A program made the translations under genes and the position numbers. Shown in pieces: positions 1-7,499 of a stretch of 32,443 bases of DNA. Origin of the DNA: an uncultured Elusimicrobium sp. (lineage in GTDB: Bacteria > Elusimicrobiota > Elusimicrobia > Elusimicrobiales > Elusimicrobiaceae). The notes below the pieces were generated by a model. It made no database searches and was not told the DNA's origin. It saw only the letters and a list, made by a program, of their open reading frames with translations. Every line of letters begins with the position of its first letter. The first letter of the stretch is position 1. The stretch lies in assembly GCA_902781765.1 (NCBI GenBank), contig CACZKQ010000001.1:1-32443 (forward strand), read 5' to 3'.

Positions 1-868
1 AAAAAGGATCCGTACCGATTAAACGCAAAAATTCATTCGCTCCGGCCGTAACTTCATCATATTGACCCGTTTCATACAAACAAATCACTTCCACATAACG
101 CATCAAGGGATTGTTGGGATATTTGGAGCGTAACTCGCGGATAAATTCAAGCGATCTTTGCGGATTATAAAATTTACTGCCGCGCGTGTTTTGTACTTCA
201 ATTAAAATAAGCTTGGCACTATCCGACGTAAAAGTTGCTTTTTCGCGTGCTAAATTTAACTGTTCTACACCCTCTTGCGGATTCCCTTTAATAGCCACAA
301 TTTTAGCTAAAATTTTAATAACGGACGGTAACGTCCCGGCTAAATATTGATAAATACCTAACCCAAAATAAGCGTCGTAATAGGTGGGGTCTAACGCGAG
401 TGAATGTTCTAAATTTTTAATGGCTTTCCTTCCGGAAAAATATGCCGTTACCCAACTGCGGTTTCGCATGGAAAAAAGCGCTCGTAATCCGTATAAAGCC
501 CCAATTCCCATGTAAGCGTTGGGGTCGTTGGGGTGTTTCTTCATCCAACGTTGAATGCCGTTAATAGAGTCGTCTAAAATTTTTTCAAAAACTTTGCGTT
601 GTTTATCGTCGCTTGTTTCAAATTCGTACTCGTAACGGCTCCACGCAATCATGGCGTTACCAAAATGGGCAAACGGATGATCCGGTGAGGTTTCAAATAC
701 TTTTTGAATATTTTTTTGGGCGGTAGGATAATCCAAACTGTAGACCCCGTTAATCCCTTCCGTAGCATAAGCCATAATATCCGGCGGGAGTTTTACTTCG
801 GCCCAAGAGAACCCGGCGGAGCTTAGAAAGAAGCACCCCGCCAGGAAAATACCAAAAAATTTACGCAT
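1..868 (-). CDS. TPR-repeat exported protein, C-terminus cut by window edge
   Basis: An open frame read right to left from ATG at 868 stays open to the left edge, giving 289 residues without the C-terminus. The N-terminus is hydrophobic after MRK and ends in a plausible signal-peptidase I site (FSWA, then E). It also contains LAGC at residues 9-12, which could be a lipobox, but the stretch before that Cys is short. The body is helical with tetratricopeptide-like spacing, for example the segment around ALDPTYYDAYFGLGIYQY and a later segment starting YPNNPLMRYVEVICLYETGQ. TPR proteins act as protein-binding scaffolds, and the partner is unknown here. The ATG overlaps the serS stop (TAATG), so it is probably translated with serS. 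No specific function can be given. Confidence 0.8.
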   Translation of the reverse strand, partial: MRKFFGIFLAGCFFLSSAGFSWAEVKLPPDIMAYATEGINGVYSLDYPTAQKNIQKVFETSPDHPFAHFGNAMIAWSRYEYEFETSDDKQRKVFEKILDDSINGIQRWMKKHPNDPNAYMGIGALYGLRALFSMRNRSWVTAYFSGRKAIKNLEHSLALDPTYYDAYFGLGIYQYLAGTLPSVIKILAKIVAIKGNPQEGVEQLNLAREKATFTSDSAKLILIEVQNTRGSKFYNPQRSLEFIRELRSKYPNNPLMRYVEVICLYETGQYDEVTAGANEFLRLIGTDPF

Positions 869-2157
869 TATTTCTTGGCCTCAATTTTGTCTTTGCCAAA
901 GTACGGGCGCAACGCTTTGGGAATGATAACAGAGCCGTCAGCTTGCTGGAAATTTTCCAAAATAGCCGCAAACGTACGGCCTACCGCAAGGCCGCTTCCG
1001 TTAAGCGTATGGACATATTCTTGTTTGCCCAAACTATTTTTGTAACGAAGCCCCATACGACGGGCTTGGAAGTCCAAACAGTTAGAACACGAAGATATTT
1101 CGCGGAATTTATTTTCGCTGGGCATCCAAACTTCAATATCGTACGTTTTAGCAGAAGAAAAACCAATATCACCGCTACATAGTTCTACCACATGATACGG
1201 AATTTCTAACGTTTTTAATACATCTTGCGCGTCAGACACCATTTGCTCCAACATTTCGTACGAATTTTCTGGTTTGGAAAGCATTACCAATTCTACTTTA
1301 TCAAATTGATGGTTGCGAATCAGTCCGCGTGTATCTTTTCCGTATGCCCCGGATTCTTTGCGAAAACACGGCGAATAAGCCGTCAGTTTAATAGGCAGTT
1401 CCGCTTCCGGTACCACGCGCACGCGGTTTAAGTTAGTAAGCGGAATTTCGGCGGTAGAAATTAAAAATTGTTTCGGTTCGCCTAAAAGCTCGTACATATC
1501 TTCGCGAAATTTAGGAAGCTGGCCCGTTCCAACTAAAATATTTTCATTGACAATAACAGGCGGCATAATTTCGGTGTATCCTTTTTTAGCATGCAAGTCC
1601 AGCATAAAGGCAATAATAGCACGTTCCAAACGCGCACCGTCCCCTTTAAAAAGGGCAAAACGACTACCGGATAAAGCAGCGGCAGCTTCAAAATCTAAAA
1701 TTCCCAACTTCTCACCAACTGCTTGGTGATCTAACGGTTTAAAATCAAATTTCGGCAAGGGAATCGTACACGGAACTACTTCCGGGTTATCCGCATCACT
1801 TGCCCCTACCGGGATTTTTTCATTCGGCAAGTTGGGAATAGATAGTAACAAATCATCAATTTCTTTTTTGAGGGGTTCCATTTTGCTTTCAGCGGCACTC
1901 ATTTCTTCTTTGAGCTTACCTACTTCGGCCATGGCGGCTTTGGCAGCTTCGTCCCCTTGTTCTTTTTTAATTTTTCCAATGGATTTAGACATTTCATTAC
2001 GTTTAGCACGTAATTCTTCCACCTTGGCTAGAACCGTTTTATAAGCGGTATATTTTGTCAATACTTCATCAATTTGTCCGGCATGTTCCGGTTTACGTAA
2101 AGACAAGCGTTTTTTAACTTCTTCGGGGTTTGCAACAATTTGTTTAATATCTAACAT
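868..2157 (-). CDS. serS: Seryl-tRNA synthetase
   Basis: Cytoplasmic class II aminoacyl-tRNA synthetase that charges tRNA-Ser, and tRNA-Sec where present, with serine using ATP. The 429-residue length is normal. The N-terminal coiled-coil arm (about residues 25-100, rich in K/E/A) is followed by the catalytic core: the TAEIPLTNL segment, motif 2 (FRKESGAYGKDTRGLIRNHQ) and motif 3 (GLAVGRTFAAILENFQ). The start is placed at ATG 2157 because AAAGAGG lies five bases upstream and SerRS proteins typically begin MLDIK/MLD. A TTG six codons upstream has no better ribosome site and would overlap the preceding gene. It is the third gene of a four-gene unit and its stop overlaps the next start. Confidence 0.97.
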   Translation of the reverse strand: MLDIKQIVANPEEVKKRLSLRKPEHAGQIDEVLTKYTAYKTVLAKVEELRAKRNEMSKSIGKIKKEQGDEAAKAAMAEVGKLKEEMSAAESKMEPLKKEIDDLLLSIPNLPNEKIPVGASDADNPEVVPCTIPLPKFDFKPLDHQAVGEKLGILDFEAAAALSGSRFALFKGDGARLERAIIAFMLDLHAKKGYTEIMPPVIVNENILVGTGQLPKFREDMYELLGEPKQFLISTAEIPLTNLNRVRVVPEAELPIKLTAYSPCFRKESGAYGKDTRGLIRNHQFDKVELVMLSKPENSYEMLEQMVSDAQDVLKTLEIPYHVVELCSGDIGFSSAKTYDIEVWMPSENKFREISSCSNCLDFQARRMGLRYKNSLGKQEYVHTLNGSGLAVGRTFAAILENFQQADGSVIIPKALRPYFGKDKIEAKK

Positions 2158-2171
2158 AAATGCCTCTTTAA

Positions 2172-2423
2172 TCAATGTGTTTCAATTTCTACTGCATACG
2201 GTGCCGGGAAATAAGGACGCACCGGCTTAAAAGTACTTACGGCATACTCCATAGCATACGACGTTAACAGACGCACACTAACCGGAGCTACCGAACTCTG
2301 TGCTGCTATCAAAGCGCCTACCACTAAAATTAACAACACAAATGTCATCTTAACCAAAGCAAAAAAACTTTTTAATAAAATTCGTATAGATTGCTTGGCA
2401 AAAATGCCTTGCTCTGTGTTCAT
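2172..2423 (-). CDS. Small single-span membrane protein, function unknown
   Basis: An 83-residue protein with a basic, amphipathic start, one strong membrane segment (about residues 22-42, MKMTFVLLILVVGALIAAQS-like composition) and a roughly 40-residue tail rich in P, Y and V. The ATG overlaps the TGA of the upstream lipoprotein gene (ATGA). AGGAG lies inside that gene's end, so translation is probably coupled. It resembles LapA-type small membrane proteins only in size and topology. I do not recognise the family. Its conserved-looking position between a lipoprotein and serS suggests a real gene. Confidence 0.7.
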   Translation of the reverse strand: MNTEQGIFAKQSIRILLKSFFALVKMTFVLLILVVGALIAAQSSVAPVSVRLLTSYAMEYAVSTFKPVRPYFPAPYAVEIETH

Positions 2424-3097
2424 TCTTTCTCCTGCAATTTAGCAAGCTCTTTGGTAAAACTTTTTACTAAGCGGCGCGCGATACTGTCTGCCGCGTCTAA
2501 TGGCCGGGCGGCGGAATCATCCAAGGAACCAATCCACACAATTTCGCCCGTTTCCACATCTACCAGCTTAGCAATAATACCTACTTGTGCGTTGATGGTA
2601 TATTCCGTCGGACGCACTTCGGTGGAATGGGAAACTTGTGTCCCTGTGTTACGCATATAGGCCACCGGAGTTCCGTCCGGCAACATCATTACCTCTTGCG
2701 TATACACCGGTTTAGATTCACTGCGCCGATTCATCACCGTTGTTAATTCTGTACGCGCAGGCGTATATGAACTTACTTCTCCAACAAGTAGCGTATCTAC
2801 TCCTAAAATTCGGCCAATTTCGCGCGTGGTTTCCGGGGCTAGGTATCCCGACACTGAAAGACCATGCTCTTTAAGAACACTCTCCAATTGCGCACGCTCC
2901 ACTACTTTAAAACCCGAACGAATCAGGTACTTGGCAAACAAATTCTCCACCCCTTGAATGCCCGACCAAGGTGTGGAAAAAGCCATAATCCCAATACGGT
3001 TCATTTGATCAAAATTATATGAATTACTAATCACTGTCTTCGGGGTACATCCGGCTAAACCCAAAAAGCAGAGAAGTAGCACTAACAACTTTTTCAT
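2420..3097 (-). CDS. CsgG/LpoB-like lipoprotein
   Basis: A 225-residue exported lipoprotein. The signal peptide MKKLLVLLLCFLGLAGC ends in a clear lipobox (LAGC), with Cys17 to be lipidated. The mature part has the hallmarks of the CsgG/LpoB/curli-transport superfamily: an early IGIMAF strand, VVERAQLESVLKEHGLSVSG, EIGRILGVDTLLVGEVSSY, and a late AKLVDVETGEIVWIGS. Family members either form outer-membrane secretion pores (CsgG) or activate penicillin-binding proteins (LpoB). At this length, and without csg neighbours, the LpoB-like periplasmic form is more likely than a pore. It is the first gene of the serS unit. No Shine-Dalgarno precedes the ATG; a TATAAT lies six bases upstream (see the promoter entry). 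Confidence 0.82.
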   Translation of the reverse strand: MKKLLVLLLCFLGLAGCTPKTVISNSYNFDQMNRIGIMAFSTPWSGIQGVENLFAKYLIRSGFKVVERAQLESVLKEHGLSVSGYLAPETTREIGRILGVDTLLVGEVSSYTPARTELTTVMNRRSESKPVYTQEVMMLPDGTPVAYMRNTGTQVSHSTEVRPTEYTINAQVGIIAKLVDVETGEIVWIGSLDDSAARPLDAADSIARRLVKSFTKELAKLQEKE

Positions 3098-3103
3098 ATT
3101 GTT

Positions 3104-3109
3104 ATTATA
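3104..3109 (-). promoter_or_regulatory. -10 element placed for a leaderless start (lipoprotein-serS unit)
   Basis: On the minus strand, TATAAT is followed by exactly six bases (AACAAT) and then the ATG at 3097, so the expected +1 is the A of the start codon. No Shine-Dalgarno is visible and no good -35 was found. Confidence 0.5.
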
Positions 3110-3147
3110 TAATTTTTAGCGCAACAGAACTGACTACACAAAACAAG

Positions 3148-3176
3148 TTGTAAAATGGACTAAAAATTTTTACAAT
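3148..3176 (+). promoter_or_regulatory. Promoter of the beta-barrel protein gene
   Basis: TTGTAA (3148-3153), a 17-base spacer, then TACAAT (3171-3176). The gene itself has AAGGAG shortly before ATG 3206. Confidence 0.65.
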
Positions 3177-3205
3177 ATAGTTGAATTCTATTTTCAAGGA
3201 GTCTT

Positions 3206-3826
3206 ATGAAAAAACTACTATTGTTGTGTGCTTTGTTTGTAGCAGTACCCGCCATTGCGCAAGACTACTATGGCTTGCAAGAATATGGCCTTCGCAAAAA
3301 TACGACCCGCGTAGAATTTTATGGGGGTATGATTCTTCCCCAAAATAACTGGAAACCGCATGGGACCGATTTGGGAACCACCGGTTGGACTGCCGGTATC
3401 GGTTTTACACGCAATCTCGTTCCGTTCTTTGGACTGGGTTTAGATGCCAACTATGCCCAACTTGGCGACGGTGAGAAAAATTCAGCTAACTCTTATTACC
3501 GCACCGGGATTGCTACCGGGCTTGTTACCGGGCGTTTTAGCTTCTTCCCCTCTCAAGCCACTCGCTTATACATTCCTTTCGGTATCGGGCTTGGCCATAC
3601 GTTTACACGGTTGAAAAACGCGGATGGTTCTCACTTAACTACCGACGGAACAGACCTCGCTCAAATGGTAGGGGCAGGCTTGGAGTTTGATTTAGACGAA
3701 ACCCTTGTCTTTGGATTAGAAGGCCGTTACTATTTAATTGAAGCCGCAAACGAATTCAAAAAAGCGTTTGATAAAAGCCGGTATCACCATTTTTTAATCA
3801 TGTTAAAAGTGGGTTGCCGTTTCTAA
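3206..3826 (+). CDS. Outer-membrane beta-barrel protein (OmpA-barrel/OmpW type)
   Basis: A 206-residue outer-membrane protein. The signal peptide MKKLLLLCALFVAVPAIA has an AIA cleavage site before QDYY. The mature part shows alternating aromatic/glycine strands (RVEFYGGMILP, GWTAGIGFT, FFGLGLDANYA, ATGLVTGRFSF, RLYIPFGIGLGHTF, QMVGAGLEF, LVFGLEGRYYL) and ends in phenylalanine (HFLIMLKVGCRF), the usual C-terminal signal for the Bam machinery. Size and strand number fit a small eight-stranded barrel. It is a single-gene unit with its own promoter, an AAGGAG site and a strong downstream terminator. The ligand or role cannot be read from the sequence. Confidence 0.82.
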   Translation: MKKLLLLCALFVAVPAIAQDYYGLQEYGLRKNTTRVEFYGGMILPQNNWKPHGTDLGTTGWTAGIGFTRNLVPFFGLGLDANYAQLGDGEKNSANSYYRTGIATGLVTGRFSFFPSQATRLYIPFGIGLGHTFTRLKNADGSHLTTDGTDLAQMVGAGLEFDLDETLVFGLEGRYYLIEAANEFKKAFDKSRYHHFLIMLKVGCRF

Positions 3827-3841
3827 GCTTTGATTCGCACC

Positions 3842-3873
3842 AAAAAGCCGCCGATTTATCCGGCGGCTTTTTT
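3842..3873 (+). terminator. Intrinsic terminator after the beta-barrel gene
   Basis: GCCGCCG (3847-3853) pairs with CGGCGGC (3861-3867) across a 7-base loop. A-rich and T-rich flanks extend the stem, and a run of T follows. Confidence 0.9.
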
Positions 3874-3899
3874 GCTTTTTTTCAAAAAAACAATATAAT
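3872..3899 (+). promoter_or_regulatory. Promoter of the ChaN-like gene, leaderless geometry
   Basis: TTGCTT (3872-3877), a 16-base spacer, and TATAAT (3894-3899), then six bases (ATCTAT) before ATG 3906. The predicted +1 is the A of the ATG. No Shine-Dalgarno is present. The -35 overlaps the T-run of the preceding terminator. Confidence 0.55.
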
Positions 3900-3905
3900 A
3901 TCTAT

Positions 3906-5261
3906 ATGAAAAAATCACTTTTGTGGGTACTTATACTACTAATAAACGTGCCATTTTGCACGGCCGCTTCTACGCAACAAACGATAGAGGCCGCGTTGTC
4001 TGCGCACATACAGCAAAAAACCCCAAAAGCACCTCAAGATTCCACTTTAACTACTTCCCGGAAACAACAAATTCGCTTGGCACTGCAGGCTGTTATGCAA
4101 AAACATCAGCTCAAAAATAGTGTACCGATTTCTTTTGATACGTTTCTAAATAAATCCAATCAATTACAAAAAACGCAACAACAAGCTGCTCATATTCAAG
4201 AGCAGGCACAAGCTGCTTTTTATCAAGCTTTTTTCTTTAAAGGGCAACCGCGTATGTTGTTTCAGGGACTCCCGGATTATGCAAAAGATTTACAGGGGAA
4301 AAAATATATTTTTATTGGAGAAGCCAGCGATCATGACCAACACGCACCTGTCCAACATACCGTACATATTTTAAAAACGATTCGTGCCAAAAATCCTCAG
4401 GCAAAAATGTTACTTGCGAACGAATTTTCCCTTATAAGTGATACGCACACGTGGCCTATTAGATTTGCCAATATAAAGAACGAAAATATCACTACCTTTG
4501 AAGGATATGACGTGTTAGAGTCAGTAGCAGACCGGCTAAATATTGATATTTTAGCGTTAGATGATGGCTGTCTTGAAGAAGATGCAACCGGAACTTTTTT
4601 CTCAAAAATAGGGCCTCAGTGGGTTTCTTTTAATCCCAAAGATAGCCGTATTCAAAATATAGCCTCTGATTTTGGAATGGATTCCACCGACCCTAACATG
4701 ACCGCCGTGTCTTTTCAATATTTTTTGGCAAGCAATCCCTATGGGGTAGAATTAAGAAACAGACAATGGGTTTCTTATCTCAAAGCCATTGAATCCTTTT
4801 ACGATATTATCGTGGTATACGCCGGGAATGCACATGTAGATATTTCCGGAGATCGTGATTCGGTACCGCTTATGTTAAACCCTTTGCAAGCTGTAACTAT
4901 TTATCTTTATAGTACGGAAGAGCTACCCGCTCAGTTAAAAGAAGATTATGCAACCCGTGAAAAAATACAAAATAAATTTAAAAATAAAACGGAAGATTTA
5001 CAACCCATAGAAACTTTTGAAGATAACCTGGAAGAGGAAGATTTAAGCGACGATATTGATTTTACGATTGATTTTTCCAAACCCAATTATCGCCGATATG
5101 ATGGGAAAATAACAACGGCCTGGAGAGAAAAACACATTCGTAATCAGTCCGCTTTTAATACCTTTAAACAACAACAATTTGCTTTTGAAAATCTACTAGG
5201 CCGAAAACCATTGAATTTCCCTCAATGGCTAACTTTTGATGTATATCTTGATGGTTTTTAA
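3906..5261 (+). CDS. Secreted ChaN/Tiki-superfamily-like protein
   Basis: A 451-residue protein with a signal peptide (MKKSLLWVLILLINVPFCTA). A Q/A-rich helical stretch at about 25-115 leads into a domain resembling the ChaN/TraB/EreA-like fold. It has the strand YIFIGEASDHDQH (134-146), where ChaN proteins have GE.HD..HH. Next come the strand MLLANEF with Glu173, an R.RQW helix near 284-288, and the strand IIVVYAGNAHVD (301-312), where the family has a glycine/His motif. The C-terminal 110 residues have a very acidic linker (about 365-400) and a tail I do not recognise. Tiki/ChaN members bind haem or act as metalloproteases or esterases; which applies here is unknown. The family call rests on motif resemblance only. 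Confidence 0.6.
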   Translation: MKKSLLWVLILLINVPFCTAASTQQTIEAALSAHIQQKTPKAPQDSTLTTSRKQQIRLALQAVMQKHQLKNSVPISFDTFLNKSNQLQKTQQQAAHIQEQAQAAFYQAFFFKGQPRMLFQGLPDYAKDLQGKKYIFIGEASDHDQHAPVQHTVHILKTIRAKNPQAKMLLANEFSLISDTHTWPIRFANIKNENITTFEGYDVLESVADRLNIDILALDDGCLEEDATGTFFSKIGPQWVSFNPKDSRIQNIASDFGMDSTDPNMTAVSFQYFLASNPYGVELRNRQWVSYLKAIESFYDIIVVYAGNAHVDISGDRDSVPLMLNPLQAVTIYLYSTEELPAQLKEDYATREKIQNKFKNKTEDLQPIETFEDNLEEEDLSDDIDFTIDFSKPNYRRYDGKITTAWREKHIRNQSAFNTFKQQQFAFENLLGRKPLNFPQWLTFDVYLDGF

Positions 5262-5284
5262 CCGAACAGTTATCCTGGTTAGAA

Positions 5285-5296
5285 GAATAATTATTC
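5285..5296. promoter_or_regulatory. Perfect 12-bp palindrome upstream of the mgtC-like gene
   Basis: GAATAATTATTC is a perfect palindrome eight bases upstream of the predicted -35 of the next gene. It resembles the half-sites of Fur/PerR-type boxes only loosely. It is a candidate operator. Confidence 0.25.
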
Positions 5297-5303
5297 GTTA
5301 CGT

Positions 5304-5333
5304 TTGCTTTTGCTCACGTACGTATTGTATGAT
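5304..5333 (+). promoter_or_regulatory. Promoter of the mgtC-like gene
   Basis: TTGCTT (5304-5309), an 18-base spacer, then TATGAT (5328-5333). The ATG follows after eight bases (5342), so the leader would be zero to two bases long. No Shine-Dalgarno is present. Confidence 0.5.
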
Positions 5334-5341
5334 AAAAGTAT

Positions 5342-5971
5342 ATGGAAGAAATCCTTATTAAAATTTTCCTTGCTATCGTGCTAGGTGGTGCTTTAGGAAT
5401 GGAACGCCAATATCACGATAAGCCGGCAGGATATGCCACCAATTGTTTAATTTGTGTGGGGGCGATGCTTTTTACTGTTTTGTCTGAGTATATGGGCGCT
5501 GCCGGCGGAGATCCGGGGCGTATTGCCGCCCAGGTGGTAACGGGCGTCGGTTTTATCGGGGCGGGTTCCATTTTGCGCGACGGCAATAAAATTTCCGGTT
5601 TAACTACGGCCGCCGGAGTGTGGTTAGTTGCTGCAATCGGCATGACCGTTGGATACGGACAATATATCTTGGCAACTGTTACGGCTTGTGCTATTTTAAT
5701 TTTTCAACTAGGCGCACGAAAAACGATTAAACTTGTTGAATTGTTCAGACGTTACGACACGATTAACTTGGTGTGTGATCCAAATTGGAAAACCGTGGAA
5801 AAAATTGCAAAAATAGTCCAAGACCAAAAAATTACAATCCTCAAACAAGAAGTTACCAAACAAGATAACCGTTTTCATATTTCTATGGTGGCTACTTTTT
5901 CCGGGCATGAATTTCAAACTATTACTAAAAAATTATTAGAAATGCCGGAAGTATATAGTTTGTATAAATAA
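5342..5971 (+). CDS. MgtC/SapB-family inner-membrane protein
   Basis: A 209-residue protein with the MgtC/SapB membrane domain. The first helix carries ALGMERQYHDKPAG, then come GAMLFTVLSEY and the signature VVTGVGFIGAGSILRDG...GLTTAAGVWLVAAIGM. A further helix ends near residue 122. The last 75 residues form a soluble ACT-like domain (TINLVCDPNWKTVEKIAKIV...ITILKQEV). MgtC in pathogens supports growth at low Mg2+ and modulates the F1Fo ATPase; most other members have no defined role. The aminotransferase gene starts 19 bases downstream, so the two are probably cotranscribed. Confidence 0.9.
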   Translation: MEEILIKIFLAIVLGGALGMERQYHDKPAGYATNCLICVGAMLFTVLSEYMGAAGGDPGRIAAQVVTGVGFIGAGSILRDGNKISGLTTAAGVWLVAAIGMTVGYGQYILATVTACAILIFQLGARKTIKLVELFRRYDTINLVCDPNWKTVEKIAKIVQDQKITILKQEVTKQDNRFHISMVATFSGHEFQTITKKLLEMPEVYSLYK

Positions 5972-5990
5972 TTAGGAGAAACTCAAAATT

Positions 5991-7121
5991 ATGACTGATG
6001 AATTAAAACCTATCCCTCTTTTTAACCTCAAAGAACAGCATGACTCTTTAAAAAAAGAAATCAATACAGCTGCAACAGATGCTTTAAATTCCATGCATTG
6101 GCTTTTAGGCCCGCAAACTGAACAATTTGAAGCAGAATTTGCTAAAACTATCGGCGTAAAACATTGTATTACTTGCTCCTCTGGCGCAAGTGCCATTCAA
6201 ATTGCCTTAAAAGCAGCCGGAATCGGCGAAGGGGACGAAGTTATTACTACCCCTTTTACCTTTATTGCCACCACTTCTTCGGTTTCATTAACCGGAGCAA
6301 AATTTGTATTTGCCGATATTGACCCTATTACTTACAATATTGACGTTGCCGACGTGGAACGAAAAATTACCAAAAATACAAAAGCCATTTTACCGGTACA
6401 CTTGTATGGATATCCGGCCAATATGAATGCGATTATGCATTTGGCCAACGAACATGGCTTAAAAGTAATTGAAGATTGCGCCCAAGCACATTTAGCAACT
6501 GCCGACGGCGTAATGGTAGGCGGCATTGGAGATGCGGGTTGTTTTAGTTTTTATCCCAGCAAAAATTTAGGTGCGTGCGGCGATGCCGGTTGTATTACAA
6601 CTAATGACGACGAAATTGCGGCGCGTTGCCGTTCTTTGCGCCATAGCGGGCGCGCACTTGGCAAAGCCTACGAATATGATTTGGAAGGTTCTACACTACG
6701 CATGGATGAAATCCAAGCCGCTATCTTGCGTGTGAAACTGCCGCATTTAGAAGAATGGACGGAAAAACGCCGCAAAGCGTCCGCGTGGTATGCCGAAGGA
6801 CTCGCCGGAGTGCCGGTGGTTTTACCCCCCACCCCGCCGGCCGGGTATTCCCAATCCTACTATGTCTACACCATTCGTTGCGAACACCGCGACGAATTAC
6901 AGGCTTATTTAAAAGAAAAAGGCATTGGCTCGGCCGTATATTATCCGGTACCGCTCTACAAACAACCGGCGTATAAGCATTTAGGTTTTAAAGCCGAGGA
7001 TTATCCACAAGCTGAAAAGGCCGCTAAGGAAGTGCTTTCTATCCCCATGTTCCCGGAAATTACCGAAGAACAAGTAAGTAGAGTTTGCGACGCAATTCGC
7101 GAATTTTACGAAAAGAAATAA
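5991..7121 (+). CDS. DegT/DnrJ/EryC1/StrS-family PLP aminotransferase
   Basis: A 376-residue cytoplasmic fold-type I aminotransferase that usually transaminates nucleotide-linked keto-sugars for LPS, capsule or glycan synthesis. Visible family features are CSSGASAIQIAL (phosphate-binding turn), the strand GDEVITTPFTFIAT, EDCAQAH (Asp162 contacts the PLP ring), and FSFYPSKNLGACGDAG with Lys191 as the PLP lysine. The C-terminal part carries the usual R.DEIQAAILRVKL and YYPVPLY segments. AGGAG precedes the ATG. It follows the mgtC-like gene by 19 bases. The substrate cannot be assigned because no other sugar-nucleotide genes flank it. Confidence 0.93.
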   Translation: MTDELKPIPLFNLKEQHDSLKKEINTAATDALNSMHWLLGPQTEQFEAEFAKTIGVKHCITCSSGASAIQIALKAAGIGEGDEVITTPFTFIATTSSVSLTGAKFVFADIDPITYNIDVADVERKITKNTKAILPVHLYGYPANMNAIMHLANEHGLKVIEDCAQAHLATADGVMVGGIGDAGCFSFYPSKNLGACGDAGCITTNDDEIAARCRSLRHSGRALGKAYEYDLEGSTLRMDEIQAAILRVKLPHLEEWTEKRRKASAWYAEGLAGVPVVLPPTPPAGYSQSYYVYTIRCEHRDELQAYLKEKGIGSAVYYPVPLYKQPAYKHLGFKAEDYPQAEKAAKEVLSIPMFPEITEEQVSRVCDAIREFYEKK

Positions 7122-7126
7122 AAACT

Positions 7127-7144
7127 ATTCTCGTTGAGAATTTT
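7127..7144 (+). terminator. Weak hairpin after the aminotransferase gene
   Basis: ATTCTC (7127-7132), loop GTT, GAGAAT (7136-7141), then TTT. The short stem and short T-run make termination here uncertain. Confidence 0.35.
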
Positions 7145-7152
7145 ACAAATAG

Positions 7153-7221
7153 ACACGTCCCTGGGGACGTCATCCTGAATTTAGTTCAGGATCTCGTCGT
7201 ACTCCTAGGGACGTGTTTTTT
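7153..7221 (+). repeat. Fold-back repeat element, copy 1, with terminator-like 3' end
   Basis: An outer stem ACACGTCCCT (7153-7162) with AGGGACGTGT (7207-7216) encloses an inner hairpin ATCCTGAA (7172-7179) with TTCAGGAT (7185-7192). Six T follow the outer stem, so it may end transcription from the aminotransferase. Positions 7169-7194 match 8135-8160 at 21 of 26 bases, showing a dispersed repeat family. Confidence 0.65.
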
Positions 7222-7234
7222 CAATGAAAACTAC

Positions 7235-7263
7235 TTGTATATTTTTCCCTTTTTTCTTATAAT
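7235..7263 (+). promoter_or_regulatory. Strong promoter of the structured RNA
   Basis: TTGTAT (7235-7240), a 17-base spacer, then a perfect TATAAT (7258-7263). The expected +1 is about G7270, about 290 bases before the pilin ATG. Confidence 0.7.
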
Positions 7264-7289
7264 AATTCTGTCGTAAAGGAGATTTTATA

Positions 7290-7325
7290 TTGTCCGTCCG
7301 CAAACGGACAAAACTAAAAATTTGA
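7290..7325 (+). CDS. Possible 11-codon basic leader peptide
   Basis: AAAGGAG (7275-7281), eight bases, then a TTG-initiated frame MSVRKRTKLKI and TGA. Six of the eleven residues are R or K. It lies at the 5' end of the structured RNA and spans its first hairpin. A second frame from ATT at 7289 stays open to TGA at 7460-7462, but would need a start codon known mainly from infC. Either could be chance; the good ribosome site in an RNA that otherwise looks non-coding is the only support. Confidence 0.2.
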   Translation: MSVRKRTKLKI

Positions 7326-7499
7326 TTCTGTTTTTGGAACCGTATGAAAAATACGGGGAGTTTGCCAACGCAAACACCCTTTCACACCAAAAACAGCTGT
7401 TTAAGCACAAAATGAACGGACTAATTACCCGGTTGTTTTGTGCTGAATGTTTATCGTTTTGACGATAAGCTACGGCTGTTTTATTTGTGTCTGTGAAAG

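Noticed and set aside
2158-2175. TTG start six codons upstream for serS
   Set aside because: The ATG at 2157 has AAAGAGG at ideal spacing and fits the family N-terminus.
7001-7009. Perfect DnaA box TTATCCACA
   Set aside because: It lies in the aminotransferase coding region, 8.5 kb from dnaA, with no companion boxes; probably chance.
7360-7395. GEMM-like c-di-GMP riboswitch upstream of the pilin
   Set aside because: CGCAAA-type fragments occur, but the conserved GEMM core and its two-hairpin layout are not present.
7289-7462. 57-codon open frame starting at ATT within the structured RNA
   Set aside because: ATT is a very rare start, and the same bases form long perfect helices, so non-coding structure explains the region better.
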